Positions 25,101-34,700 of a stretch of DNA of 64,000 nt are shown in pieces. The notes under the pieces are model-generated. The model did not search any database, was not told where the DNA came from, and was given only the letters and a program-made list of their open reading frames with translations. This stretch comes from Xenorhabdus bovienii SS-2004 (GTDB lineage: Bacteria; Pseudomonadota; Gammaproteobacteria; Enterobacterales; Enterobacteriaceae). Each line of letters begins with the position of its first letter. Position 1 is the first letter of the stretch. Position numbers and translations under genes: made by a program. The stretch is from contig NC_013892.1 of the NCBI RefSeq assembly GCF_000027225.1, forward strand, positions 744,001 through 808,000. The letters are read 5' to 3'.

Positions 25101-27152
25101 ATCATCCGCCACAATCAGTGACAGCGCGGGGCTGTATTCCCCCAGATCTGTCAGATGCCGCTGCTGAGTCACCACGCACCGGGCTGCGGTGTCGGTCAGA
25201 ATAAATTGGGTTCGCTCCGGCGGGTAGGCCGGTGAGACTGGCACATAAGCACCGCCGGCTTTCAGCACCGCCAGCATACTGATAACCATTTCCAGACTGC
25301 GATCCAGATACAGCGCTATCGGCATGTCTGCCGGCATCGGCGCATGGCACTGCTGCTGATAGCGTTCACGGATCACAAAAGCCAATTGGTTCGCCTGTTC
25401 ATTGACCTGCCGGTAGGTCAGCGCTGCTCCCTCAAACACCAGCGCCACGTTATCCGGTGTGGCGGCCGCACGCGCTTCGAACTGCTGTTGCAGGGTGTGG
25501 CTTTGCGGGTACGGTACGTCGGTCTGGTTCCAGCGGTGCAGCAGGGTATGGCGCTCGTCGTCACTGAGGAACTTCACTAACCGGTGCGGCTGGTGCGGAT
25601 CGCGGGTGACGGTATGCAGGATGCGCTCAAGCTGGCACAGTAAGCGCCGCACCTGTTCACCCGCCAGCCAGTCTTCGCCATAACTCAATTTCATGGTCAG
25701 GCTGTCACCCTGTTCATAGGCCATCAGTAACACCGGGTAATCCACTTTTTCGATGGCCTGACGGAATGCCAGTTTGTTTTCAATCCCTGTCCCGTCCCCG
25801 CTCATCACCGGTGCCGGGTAGTTTTCAAAAACCAGCAGGCTGTGGAATAAACGTGCCCCGTCGGGCTGCAAACTGGCGAGTGACACCGCGCTGTGACTGT
25901 TGAGTGCCGCGATATCGTTCTGGATTGCGTGTAAAACGGCCAGCACACTGCCGGCAGGTTCCCACTGCACGGTCAATGGCAGGGTGTTGATATACAGCCC
26001 GACGCTGGATTCAATCCCGTCTACCGGCACATCTCGCCCGGACACCACGGTGCCGACAAGGGTCTGCTCATCCCCACAGTAACTGTGCAGTAATTTATGC
26101 CAGGCAAATTGCAGCACCACATTCAGCGTTATCCCCTGCTCCCGGCACATTGTCTTGAGCTGGTTATAGGCGTTTCCCTCTACCGTCAGTCTCTGCTCCG
26201 CCGGTTTTTCAACCGTTTTTATCTGTGTCAGGTCAATCCCGTGGCTTAACAGCGCAGAAAGATCATTCGCCCCCTGAAACCGGGCTTTACGCTCCACCCA
26301 ATACGCCTCAGAGGCCTCCTTGTGATCCAGATGATACTGTTGCGTTGCCAGATAAGCCGTATCCACCCCTTCCGGGGGTCGCCGTCCCTGTACCAGTGCA
26401 TTGTAATATTCATGCACGGTCTGCAATAAAATCGGGGTACTCCAGCCGTCGGCAATACAGTGATGCTGAGTGATCAGTACCGTCACCCGTTGTGCCTGCT
26501 GCCTGATTAAGGTGAAGCGGATTAACCCGGGCTGGCTTAAATCAAAAGGCTGGGTCCGGTCATTTTGCTGGAGTGCTTCAATCGCCCGATCCCACTCTTC
26601 TGCCGGTAATGAACGGATATCTTTGATCGTGAAATTGGCCGGCCCGATACTGGCACCCGCCGTCACAATCTGCAACACCTCTCCTTCCCAGTCAAAGGCC
26701 GTCCTGAGGACAGGGAAACGCAGTGAAGCCAGTGTCCAGGCCTGCTGGTAAGCCGCAAAATCCAGCCTGTCGTGATAATCCAGCAGCAACTGCACCCGAT
26801 AGGCATCATCCTGCGGCTGAGCCAGATGATGGTAAACAAAACCCTGCTGCAAACTGGTGGCAGGAAATATCGCTTCAATTTTATTTCCAGGATATTGGCT
26901 GGGATCAACAAAATTTATATCAAAATTAGACTGATCTTTATTAAAAATAAAACCTTGAAAATCCTCTTCAGAAAAAATACCTCTTTCATTTAAGAAATCT
27001 ATTACGCTTTGCTTTTTCTCTTTTACTTTATCAATTAATTGAACAGGGGGTGTTTCTCCTGTAAACGCCAGTTTTAACTTATTTTCACAGACCCATACTG
27101 ACATGCGGTTTTTATTTAGTTCTTTCAGTAATATCAACATATTGTTACACAT
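15318..27152 (-). CDS. NRPS, modules 5-7 with thioesterase (TxlB-like)
   Basis: A ~3944-aa multimodular synthetase: N-terminal TubC-type docking domain (~1-60, MLILLKELNKNRMSVW…), then C-A-T-E, C-A-T, C-A-T-TE. Carrier serines are near residues 1092 (GGDSI, before E), 2586 and 3647 (GGNSL). Condensation motifs are HHCIADGW (~230 and ~1724, the D-accepting type that follows an E domain) and HHIAIDG (~2763). E has HHLIIDAVSW at ~1276. TE has GWSLGG with Ser3776, which releases and probably cyclises the peptide. The start is uncertain: ATG 27152 overlaps the upstream stop (ATGTGTAA), while ATG 27140 begins the docking domain. The last residues (IRN) and the stop come from the inserted IS630 end. 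Overlap with the upstream gene shows one operon. There is no PPTase, MbtH or exporter gene nearby. Confidence 0.92.
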   Translation of the reverse strand: MCNNMLILLKELNKNRMSVWVCENKLKLAFTGETPPVQLIDKVKEKKQSVIDFLNERGIFSEEDFQGFIFNKDQSNFDINFVDPSQYPGNKIEAIFPATSLQQGFVYHHLAQPQDDAYRVQLLLDYHDRLDFAAYQQAWTLASLRFPVLRTAFDWEGEVLQIVTAGASIGPANFTIKDIRSLPAEEWDRAIEALQQNDRTQPFDLSQPGLIRFTLIRQQAQRVTVLITQHHCIADGWSTPILLQTVHEYYNALVQGRRPPEGVDTAYLATQQYHLDHKEASEAYWVERKARFQGANDLSALLSHGIDLTQIKTVEKPAEQRLTVEGNAYNQLKTMCREQGITLNVVLQFAWHKLLHSYCGDEQTLVGTVVSGRDVPVDGIESSVGLYINTLPLTVQWEPAGSVLAVLHAIQNDIAALNSHSAVSLASLQPDGARLFHSLLVFENYPAPVMSGDGTGIENKLAFRQAIEKVDYPVLLMAYEQGDSLTMKLSYGEDWLAGEQVRRLLCQLERILHTVTRDPHQPHRLVKFLSDDERHTLLHRWNQTDVPYPQSHTLQQQFEARAAATPDNVALVFEGAALTYRQVNEQANQLAFVIRERYQQQCHAPMPADMPIALYLDRSLEMVISMLAVLKAGGAYVPVSPAYPPERTQFILTDTAARCVVTQQRHLTDLGEYSPALSLIVADDPSVTRGQSVDNPVPVNTSADLAYIIYTSGTTGQPKGVMVEHASVINLSRFIARTHLLGETVKALFFSNYVFDASVFELFPALMAGSAIFIAPAAVTADSDQLLSFINTHEISKAFIPTALMNHFADELSRSTLQVIHTGGEELNALSLPPDVTLFNQYGPTEITVCATQHLLRDGDRAIGKGIDNTRLYVLDSEGNLSPIGAPGELYIGGAGLARGYWNRPALTAERFVVNPFATAEDQARGYTRLYKTGDWVRWRPDGNLEYRGRNDFQVKIRGYRIELGEIESALASHPQVKQAVVIDHEHESHKVLAAYLVTDGEPSDDTLMEHLSARLPDYMVPASFTRIETIPLTLNGKLDRRALPAPVWVSRDGYVAPRDALETRLCAVWQDVLGLEQVGIEDNFFRIGGDSIVSIRLVSKLRQAGFSLQVKSIFDAPTVARLAKLLTQVSATAGIIAEPGLLSGEFGLLPIQQAFFDRNLPCPHHWNQAFMMQLPGEIRHADIEQALNRLAGRHDMLRTRFVCTQDGYRQCYQAEMPSGLPALHRAEISELEKAALHQQLTQWQGGFDYAAGSLWQAGHLTGYADGSARLFFAFHHLIIDAVSWRIIAEDMRLLLQGATLPPKTSSYRQWVAAVHHYAALHQQEIPYWQRVMAGKETEPAAGEASQHRLALSAGLTDTLLREANSGYHTEINDLLLSALTLALSASFSRPVNHIILEGHGREPIDNTLDVSETVGWFTTVYPVRLEMQPEVTETIIHTKEMLRAVPNKGIGYGALHQAGDLAGELPAISFNYLGQLGGDAGQSRHQDWSLTDDDCGAVVASNNPSPLLLDINGAVQAGSLQFNVLSRLPQTQTQVFITAFEQALTTVITAGQKQARLGGIKTSSDYGIQGVSVERLSRFQQRYQVEAIFPATSLQQGFVYHHLAQPQDDAYRVQLLLDYHDRLDFAAYQQAWTLASLRFPVLRTAFDWEGEVLQIVTAGASIGPANFTIKDIRSLPAEEWDRVIEALQQNDRTLPFDLSQPGLIRFTLIRQQAQQVTVLITQHHCIADGWSNPILLQTVHEYYNALVQGRRPPEEVDTAYLTTQQYHLNHKDISEAYWAERKTRFQGANDLSALLSHGIDLTQIKTVEKPAKQRLTVEGDAYDQLKTMCREQGITLNVVLQFAWHKLLHSYCGDEQTLVGTVVSGRDVPVDGIESSVGLYINTLPLTVQWEPAGSVLAVLHAIQNDIAALNSHSAVSLASLQPDGARLFHSLLVFENYPTPVMSGDGTGIENKLAFRQAIEKVDYPVLLMAYEQGDSLTVKLSYGEDWLAGEQARRLLCQLERILHTVTRDPHQPHRLVEFLSDDERHTLLHRWNQTDVPYPQSHTLQQQFEARAAATPDNVALVFEGAALTYRQVNEQANQLAFVIRERYQQQCHAPMPADTPIALYLDRSPEMVISMLAVLKAGGAYVPISPAYPSERIQFILADTAARCVVTQQRHLTDLGEYSPALSLIVADDPSVTRGQSVDNPVPVNTSADLAYIIYTSGTTGQPKGVMVEHASVINLSRFIARTHLLGETVKALFFSNYVFDASVFELFPALMAGSAIFIAPAAVTADSDQLLSFINTHEISKAFIPTALMNHFADELSRSTLQVIHTGGEALNALSLPPAVTLFNQYGPTEITVCATQHLLRDGDRAIGKGIDNTRLYVLDSEGNLSPIGAPGELYIGGAGLARGYWNQPALTAERFVVNPFATAEDQVRGYTRLYKTGDWVRWRPDGNLEYRGRNDFQVKIRGYRIELGEIESALASHPQVKQAVVIDREHEGHKALVAYVVTDGELSDEVLMEHLSARLPDYMVPASFTRIETVPLTLNGKLDRPALPAPVWVSRDGYVAPRDVLETRLCAIWQDVLGLERVGIKDNFFRIGGNSLIAIKLTAAIRRALAVEIPLAQVFELKTVAGLAAQMGQQACTVIPHVELARYPLSFAQERMRFIEQFEQGTHAYHIPYLVQLHDGDGLSLLETAIHQVVERHPVMKTVYRTDEAGQAYQQVLEGNLVLRSQSCEAFDALLQAVRTELTTPFDLTAEPGLRLCHYRMDEHHYLLLLWHHIAIDGWSIDVFMDELAAIYAALREGGDSLLPPLEITYGDYARWQRDYLQGEVGERQLAYWQQALAGYEPLSLPTDRSRPAQVDYQGQDFNFALGSGLSEQLRALAKTQETTLYTVLLSAFYVTLAKLSGQHDIVLGTPTDNRHHAQTQPLIGMFVNSLVLRAQLEPAGSVETLIKQTHAVITQAKAHQDMPFEQLVDALEIERDTARHPIFQVMFGVQNLAEGGQSRASLPFSPVKLDGVLSSPAKFDLSLFMAEEPANIAGGINYAVSLFDESSIARMADIYQRVLTAFVADQTQSLAGLDVLSAQERHTLLHRWNQTDVPYPQSRTLQQQFEAQVVATPDNVALVFAGATLTYRQVNERANQLAAVIRERYQQQRNVPMPADTPVALYLDRSLEMIISILAVLKAGGAYVPVSPEYPPERTQFILTDTAAPCVVTQQRHLTALGEYTPVLSLIAADDPSVTAGRPMDNPVPVNGATDLAYIIYTSGTTGQPKGVMLTHQSVMNRLCWMQSQYALKAADNVLQKTPYTFDVSVWELLAANWVGARIVIAPPDSHRQPETLHKLMQETGVTVVHFIPPMLSAFCQSLQALNQRLAATVRYVFCSGEALTGSQVRAFKTINPGASALINLYGPTEAAIEVTYFDTAGEFNGNVPIGRAIDNTRLYVREGGGNLSPVGAPGELYIGGAGVARGYWNRPELTAEYFVANPFATAEDQARGYTRLYKTGDLVRWRADGNLEYRGRNDFQVKIRGYRIELGEVESVLAAHPQVKQAVVIDREHEGNKALAAYLITEGILSDELLIGYMSARLPDYMVPASFTRIESVPLTLNGKLDRRALPAPVWVSRDGYVAPRNALETRLCAVWQDVLGLERVGIEDNFFRIGGNSLMAIKLKAAILRETEIDIPLSILFSHKCISLLTEWLETGSLKYNLLNLLTPESIATNKLFMIHAAGCGSEVYDDLAKALSDVYNCIGIDNYNLFTDNHIESLQKIARIYLELILTETSIDKPIKILGWSLGGQLAMEIAFQLEQIGAKDIQLFLLDTIINTTQLTEIKNQLDMSYALNEAEIKLQKIGADNAYINKVLSAMPFEHQMVNCNLGGKLMHTNITLFKAGQMNTEYKGDIGLTVNQLIAKMPDNNISAWMVNPLVIKLINDRSHADILESTSIISAEIIDKLSIEENIRN
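16131..19319 (-). other. NRPS module 7 (C-A-T)
   Basis: L-donor-type condensation domain (HHIAIDGWSIDVFMDELAAIY), adenylation domain with specificity residues read by eye as DVWHFSLIEK, and carrier with GGNSL. The code is closest to the serine code of EntF (DVWHFSLVDK); alanine is the alternative if the cluster is a taxlllaid synthetase. The DNA is almost identical to module 2. Confidence 0.75.
16195..19300 (-). repeat. 3.1-kb repeat, copy in module 7
   Basis: Matches 34937-38042 without visible length difference (offset 18,742 bp), covering carrier, adenylation and condensation domains. Only scattered single-base differences are seen. Confidence 0.85.
19320..22415 (-). other. NRPS module 6 (C-A-T)
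   Basis: The condensation domain accepts a D-residue from module 5 (HHCIADGWS). The adenylation domain is of the same type as modules 3-5 (FDASVFELF, AFIPTAL, VIHTGGEAL, QYGPTEITVCAT). I read the specificity residues as DAFFITQVCK and cannot assign them with confidence. The carrier is GGNSL, without epimerisation. It shares long near-identical stretches with module 5 at a constant 4482-bp spacing. Confidence 0.7.
22416..26890 (-). other. NRPS module 5 (C-A-T-E)
   Basis: D-accepting C domain (follows the E domain ending the first protein), adenylation domain of the modules 3-6 type, carrier GGDSI typical for carriers that serve an E domain, and an epimerisation domain with HHLIIDAVSWR. It incorporates a D-residue. 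A-T-E is nearly identical to A-T-E of module 4 at 4807-bp spacing. Confidence 0.75.
26960..27152 (-). other. TubC-type docking domain
   Basis: The first ~60 residues of the second synthetase (LLKELNKNRMSVWVCENKLK… VIDFLNERG) have the beta-alpha-beta-beta-alpha-alpha pattern of TubC N-terminal docking domains. It should receive the C-terminal tail of the upstream protein (after its E domain) and so hold modules 4 and 5 together. Confidence 0.65.
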
Positions 27153-30100
27153 CCAAAATTGTTTTCTTTTCCAAATGGATAGACACATTTTCGTTATTCA
27201 CATGATCAAGACGATGAGTCAGTTGATTTAACTGCTCGATTGAAACGCCTTGAATGCCATAATCACTGGGGGTTTTTACTCCCCCCAAGTGGGCCTGTTT
27301 TTGGCCGGCTGTGATAACCGTGGTGAGAGCCTGCTCGAGTGCCGTGATAAATACCTGAGTCTGGGTCTGTGACAAACGGGAGCTCACACTGAATTGCAGG
27401 CTGCCTGACTGAATTGCCCCATTGATATCCAGCAACAAAGGACTGGAGTTATCGCTGGCTATCATCGCCCCACAATCATCGTCAGTCAGTGACCAGTCCT
27501 GATGACGGCTCTGCCCTGCGTCTCCCCCCAGCTGGCCGAGATAGTTAAAACTTATCGCCGGCAACTCACCGGCTAAATCCCCGGCCTGATGCAAGGCTCC
27601 GTACCCTATCCCTTTATTCGGTACCGCCCTGAGCATCTCTTTGGTGTGAATAATGGTTTCCGTCACTTCCGGCTGCATTTCCAGACGCACGGGATACACC
27701 GTGGTAAACCACCCTACAGTTTCTGAAACATCCAGCGTGTTATCGATGGGTTCCCGGCCATGCCCTTCCAGAATGATGTGATTTACCGGGCGTGAAAAAC
27801 TGGCCGACAAGGCCAGAGTGAGCGCACTCAGGAGTAAGTCGTTTATCTCCGTGTGATAACCGGAATTGGCCTCCCGTAACAGGGTATCAGTCAGTCCGGC
27901 AGAGAGTGCCAGCCGGTGCTGGCTGGCTTCGCCGGCTGCCGGCTCCGTCTCTTTGCCGGCCATCACCCGCTGCCAGTAAGGTATTTCCTGTTGATGAAGC
28001 GCCGCATAGTGATGCACCGCAGCCACCCACTGGCGGTAGCTGCTGGTCTTCGGTGGCAGGGTTGCACCCTGCAGTAATAAACGCATATCTTCCGCAATAA
28101 TACGCCAGGACACCGCGTCAATAATCAGGTGGTGAAAGGCGAAGAATAACCGGGCGCTGCCGTCAGCGTATCCGGTCAGATGACCGGCCTGCCATAAAGA
28201 TCCGGCAGCATAATCAAACCCGCCCTGCCACTGCGTCAGCTGTTGATGTAATGCCGCTTTCTCCAGCACGCTGACATCAACGTGGTGTAATGCGGGCAGC
28301 CCGGATGGCATCTCAGCCTGATAACATTGGCGGTAACCGTCTTGTGTACAGACAAAACGGGTGCGCAGCATATCGTGCCGCCCGGCCAGCCGGTTCAGCG
28401 CCTGCTCAATATCAGCGTGCCGGATTTCGCCGGGAAGCTGCATCATAAATGCCTGATTCCAATGGTGCGGACACGGCAAGTTCCGGTCGAAGAACGCCTG
28501 CTGGATCGGCAATAAGCCAAACTCCCCGCTTAATAATCCCGGCTCGGCAATGATTCCGGCCGTCGCGGATACCTGGGTCAGCAACTTCGCCAACCGTGCC
28601 ACCGTCGGGGCATCAAAAATCGATTTGACCTGTAACGAAAATCCCGCACGCCGGAGCTTAGACACCAGCCGGATACTGACAATCGAATCCCCCCCGATAC
28701 GGAAGAAGTTATCCTCAATGCCGACCTGCTCCAGTCCCAATACATCCTGCCAGACGGCACACAGCCGGGTTTCCAGCGCATCGCGCGGTGCCACGTAACC
28801 ATCCCGGCTCACCCACACCGGCGTCGGCAGTGCCGGGCGATCCAGCTTGCCGTTCAGGGTCAGGGGTACCGTCTCAATCCGGGTAAAGCTGGCCGGTACC
28901 ATATAGTCCGGCAGGCGGGCGGACAGATGCTCCATCAGAACTTCATCCGACAGCACCCCATCCGTGACCACATACGCCGCCAGCGCTTTGTGGCCTTCAT
29001 GTTCGTGGTCAATCACCACCGCCTGTTTCACCTGCGGATGCGCGGCCAGTGCGCTTTCGATTTCCCCCAGCTCGATACGGTAACCACGGATCTTGACCTG
29101 AAAATCATTGCGCCCCCGATATTCCAGATTGCCGTCCGGCCGCCAGCGTACCCAGTCACCGGTTTTATACAGGCGGGTGTAACCCCGCACCTGATCTTCC
29201 GCCGTGGCAAACGGGTTCACCACAAAACGCTCGGCGGTCAACGCTGGCCGGTTCCAGTATCCGCGAGCCAGCCCCGCGCCCCCGATATACAGTTCCCCCG
29301 GCGCACCGATCGGGGACAGGTTACCCTCACTATCAAGGACATACAGACGGGTGTTATCAATTCCTTTGCCGATTGCCCGATCCCCGTCCCGTAACAAGTG
29401 CTGGGTGGCACACACAGTGATTTCGGTGGGGCCGTACTGGTTAAACAGCGTGACGTCCGGCGGTAAACTCAGCGCATTCAGCGCTTCGCCGCCGGTATGG
29501 ATGACCTGCAAGGTTGAACGGGATAATTCGTCGGCAAAATGGTTCATCAAGGCGGTGGGAATAAATGCCTTGCTAATTTCGTGCGTATTGATAAACGACA
29601 GCAATTGGTCACTGTCCGCCATCACGGCCGCCGGTGCGATAAAAATCGCCGAGCCGGCCATCAGCGCCGGAAAGAGTTCAAACACCGATGCATCAAACAC
29701 GTAATTGGAAAAGAATAACGCCTTTACCGTTTCCCCCAGTAAATGCGTTCGGGCAATAAACCGGGATAAATTAATTACACTGGCGTGTTCAACCATCACC
29801 CCCTTCGGCTGGCCGGTCGTTCCCGAGGTATAGATGATGTATGCCAGATCCGCAGAGGTATTCACCGGCACCGGATTATCCACTGGCTGGCCTCTGGTCA
29901 CGGACGGATCATCCGCCGCAATCAGTGACAGCGCGGGGCTGTATTCCCCCAGATCTGTCAGATGCCGCTGCTGGGTCACCACGCACGGGGCTGCGGTGTC
30001 GGTCAGAATAAATTGGGTTCGCTCCGGCGGGTAGGCCGGCGAGATCGGCACATAAGCACCACCGGCTTTCAGCACCGCCAGCATACTGATAACCATTTCC

Positions 30101-31743
30101 GGACTGCGATCCAGATACAGCGCTATCGGCGTGTCTGCCGGCATCGGCGCATGGCGCTGCTGCTGATAGCGTTCGCGGATCACAACTGCCAGCTGGTTCG
30201 CCTGTTCATTGACCTGCCGGTAGGTCAGCGCTGCTCCTTCAAACACCAGCGCCACGTTATCCGGTGTGGCGGCCGCACGCGCTTCGAACTGCTGTTGCAG
30301 GGTTTTGTCCTGCGGGTACGGCACGTCGGTCTGGTTCCAGCGGTGCAGCAGGGTATGGCGTTCCTGCGCGGATAACACGTCAAGCCCGGCCAGCGATTGC
30401 GTCTGATCGGCGACAAACGCCGTCAATACCCGCTGATAGATATCGGCCATTCGCGCTATCGTAGACTCGTCAAACAGGCTCACTGCGTAATTTATGCCAC
30501 CGGCAATACTGCCTGCACCTTCTGCCATAAACAGGCTCAGGTCAAACTTGGCGGGGCTGTGCAAAGCGCCCTCCAGTATTACCGGACTAAACGGCAGACC
30601 TGCCCTGTTTGGCTGATCCTCGCCAAGACTCTGCAACCCAAACATAATCTGGAAAATAGGGTGACGGGAGGTATCGCGCTCAATTGCCAGCGCATCAACC
30701 AACTGCTCAAACGGCATGTCCTGATGCGCCTTGGCCTGAGCAATCACTGCGTGGGTCTGTGTAATCAGCGTTTCCACGCTGCCGGCTGGCTCCAGTTGCG
30801 CCCTCAGGACCAGTGAGTTAACAAACATCCCAATCAATGGCTGGGTTTGCGCATGGTGCCGGTTGTCGGTCGGGGTTCCCAGCACAATATCGTTCTGTCC
30901 GGTCAGTTTGGCCAGCGTGACATAAAACGCACTGAGCAGTACGGTATACAGGGTGGTTTCCTGCGTTTTTGCCAGCGCCCTTAACTGATGCGAAAGTTCG
31001 CTCTCCAGCGCGAAATTGAAATCCTGCCCCTGATAATCCACCTGTGTCGGCCGGCTTCTGTCCGTCGGCAAAGACAGCGGCTCATAACCGGCCAGAGTCT
31101 GCTGCCAGTAAGCCAGCTGACGCTCACGGATCTCACCCTGCAAATAGTCACGCTGCCATCTGGCATAGTCCCCATAGGTGATATCCAAAGCCGGTAGTTG
31201 GCTGTCGCGGGATGCCAGCAGAGCAGGGTAAATCTCCGCCAGTTCATCCATAAAAATATTAATGGACCAGCCATCAATGGCAATATGGTGCCACATCATC
31301 AATAAGTAATGATGTTCAGCCACCCGATAGTGACACAGGCGCAGGCTCGGTTCGGTCGTCAGATCGAACGGGGTGGCCAGTTCAGCACGTACCGTTTGCA
31401 GAAGCGCGTCAAACGCCTCACAAGACTGTGACCGGAAAATCAGGCTGCCCTCAAGCACCTGCTGGTAGGTATTCCCCTCATCGTCAGTGCGGTAGACCGT
31501 CTTCATCACCGGATGGCGCTCAACCACCCGATTAATGGCGGTTTCCAGCAGGAGCAGGTTCGCTTCGTCATCCAGTTGCACCAGATAAGGAACATGATAG
31601 ACACTGCTCCCCTGCTCAAACTGTTCGATAAACCGCATCCGCTCCTGAGCAAGCGACAGGGGGTAGCGCGTCAGCTCGACATGGGGGATCACCGTGCAGG
31701 CCTGCTGCCCCATCTGTGAAGTCAATCCGGCAATAGTTTTCAA
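27145..31743 (-). other. NRPS module 4 (C-A-T-E)
   Basis: L-type condensation domain, adenylation domain of the modules 3-6 type, carrier with GGDSI and epimerisation domain. After the E domain the protein ends in a short tail (GVSIEQLNQLTHRLDHVN… LEKKTILDV), likely the donor side of the interface to the second synthetase. Confidence 0.75.
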
Positions 31744-34700
31744 CTCAAACACCTGTACTAATGGAATCTCCACCGCCAAAACACGGCGAATGGCGGCTGT
31801 CAGCTTAATGGCTATCAGGGAGTTGCCACCAATACGGAAGAAATTATCCTTAATGCCAACCCGCTCCAGCCCCAATACGTCCTGCCAGACGGCACACAGC
31901 CGGGTTTCCAGCGCATTGCGCGGCGCCACGTAACCGTCCCGGCTCACCCACACCGGCGCCGGCAGTGCCCGGCGATCCAGCTTGCCGTTCAGGGTCAGGG
32001 GTACCGTCTCAATCCGGGTAAAACTGGCCGGCACCATGTAGTCCGGCAGGCGGGCGGACAGATGTTCCATCAGGGTGTCATCCGACAGCACCCCGTCCGT
32101 GACCAGATACGCGGCCAGCACTTTATGGCTTTCATGCTCGTGGTCAATCACCACCGCCTGTTTCACCTGCGGGTGCGAAGCCAGTGCGCTTTCGATTTCC
32201 CCCAGCTCGATACGGTAGCCACGGATCTTGACCTGAAAATCATTGCGTCCCCGATATTCCAGATTGCCGTCCGGCCGCCAGCGTACCCAGTCACCGGTTT
32301 TATACAGGCGGGTGTAACCGCGTGCCTGATCTTCGGCCGTGGCAAACGGGTTCACCACAAAACGCTCGGCGGTCAACGCTGGCCGGTTCAAATACCCACG
32401 TGCCAGCCCCGCGCCCCCGATATACAGTTCCCCCGGCGCGCCGATCGGGGACAGGTTACCCTCACTATCAAGGACATACAGACGGGTGTTATCAATTCCC
32501 TTGCCGATTGCCCGATCCCCGTCCCGTAACAAGTGCTGGGTGGCGCACACAGTGATTTCGGTGGGGCCGTACTGGTTAAACAGCGTGACGTCCGGCGGTA
32601 AACTCAGCGCATTCAGCGCTTCGCCGCCGGTATGGATGACCTGCAAGGTTGAACGGGATAATTCGTCGGCAAAATGGTTCATCAAGGCGGTGGGAATAAA
32701 TGCCTTGCTAATTTCGTGCGTATTGATAAACGACAGCAATTGGTCACTGTCCGCCGTCACGGCCGCCGGCGCGATAAAAATCGCCGAGCCGGCCATCAGC
32801 GCCGGGAAGAGTTCAAACACCGATGCATCAAACACGTAATTGGAAAAGAATAACGCCTTTACCGTTTCCCCCAGTAAATGCGTTCGGGCAATAAACCGGG
32901 ATAAATTAATCACACTGGCGTGTTCAACCATCACCCCTTTCGGCTGGCCGGTCGTTCCCGAGGTATAGATGATGTATGCCAGATCCGCAGAGGTATTCAC
33001 CGGCACCGGATTATCCACTGGCTGGCCTCTGGTCACGGACGGATCATCCGCCACAATCAGTGACAGCGCGGGGCTGTATTCCCCCAGATCTGTCAAATGC
33101 CGCTGCTGGGTCACCACGCACGGGGCTGCGGTGTCGGTCAGAATAAATTGGGTTCGCTCTGACGGGTAGGCCGGTGAGACTGGCACATAAGCACCGCCGG
33201 CTTTCAGCACCGCCAGCATACTGATAACCATTTCCGGACTGCGATCCAGATACAGCGCTATCGGTGTGTCTGCCGGCATCGGCGCATGGCACTGCTGCTG
33301 ATAGCGTTCACGGATCACAAAAGCCAACTGGTTCGCCCGTTCATTGACCTGCCGGTAGGTCAGCGCTACTCCCTCGAATACCAGCGCCACGTTATCCGGT
33401 GTGGCGGCCGCTCGCGCCTCGAACTGCTGTTGCAGGGTGTGGCTTTGCGGGTACGGTACGTCGGTCTGGTTCCAGCGGTGCAGCAGGGTATGGCGTTCCT
33501 GTGCGGACAACACATCAATCCCGGCCAGCGATTGCGTCTGATCGGCAACAAACGCCGCCAGCACCCGTTGATAGATATCCGTCATCCGTACTATCGTAGA
33601 TTCATTAAACAGGCTCACCGCGTAATTTATACCGCCGGCAATACTGGACTGCTCTTCCGACATAAACAGGCTCAGGTCAAACTTGGCGGGGCTGTGTAGA
33701 ACTCTATCCAGTCTCACCGGATTAAACGGCAGACCTGCCCTGTCTGGCAGGCTCTCACCCAAATTCTGCACCCCAAACATGATCTGGAAAATAGGATGAC
33801 GGGCGGTGTCGCGCTCAATTGCCAGCGCATCAACCAACTGCTCAAACGGCATGTCCTGATGCGCCTTGGCCTGAGCAATCACTGCGTGGGTCTGTTTGAT
33901 CAGCGTTTCCACGCTGCCGGTTGGCTCCAGTTGCGCCCTCAAGACCAGTGAGTTGACAAACATCCCAATCAATGGCTGGGTTTGTGCATGGTGCCGGCTG
34001 TCGGTCGGCGTTCCCAGCACGATGTCGTTCTGTCCGGTCAGTTTGGCCAGCGTGACATAAAACGCACTGAGCAGAACGGTATACAGGGTGGTTTCCTGCG
34101 TTTTTGCCAGAGACCTTAACTGATGAGAAAGCGTATTCCCCAGCGCAAAATTGAAATTCCGTCCCTGATAATCCACCTGTGCCGGCCGGCTTCTGTCCGT
34201 CGGCAAAGACAGCGGCTCATAACCGGCCAGAGCTTGCTGCCAGTAGGCCAGCTGACGCTCACGGATCTCACCCTGCAAATAGTCACGCTGCCATTTGGCA
34301 TAGTCCCCATAGGTAATATCCAAGGCCGGCAATTGGCTGTCGCGGGATGCCAGCAGAGCACAGTAAATCTCCGCCAGCTCATCCATAAAAATATCAATGG
34401 ACCAGCCATCAATGGCAATATGGTGCCACATCATCAATAAGTAATGATGTTCGGCCACCCGATAGTGACACAGGCGCAGGCTCGGTTCGGTCGTCAGATC
34501 GAACGGGGTGGCCAGCTCCGTGCGCACCGCTTGCAGGAGCGCGTTAAACTCCTCACAAGACTGTGACCGGAAAATCAGGCTGCCCTCAAGCACCTGCTGG
34601 TAGACCTGCCCCGCATCGTCAGTGCGGTAGACCGCCTTCATCACCGGATGACGCTCGACTACCCGATTAATGGCGGTTTCCAGCAGGGGTAAACAGTCGC

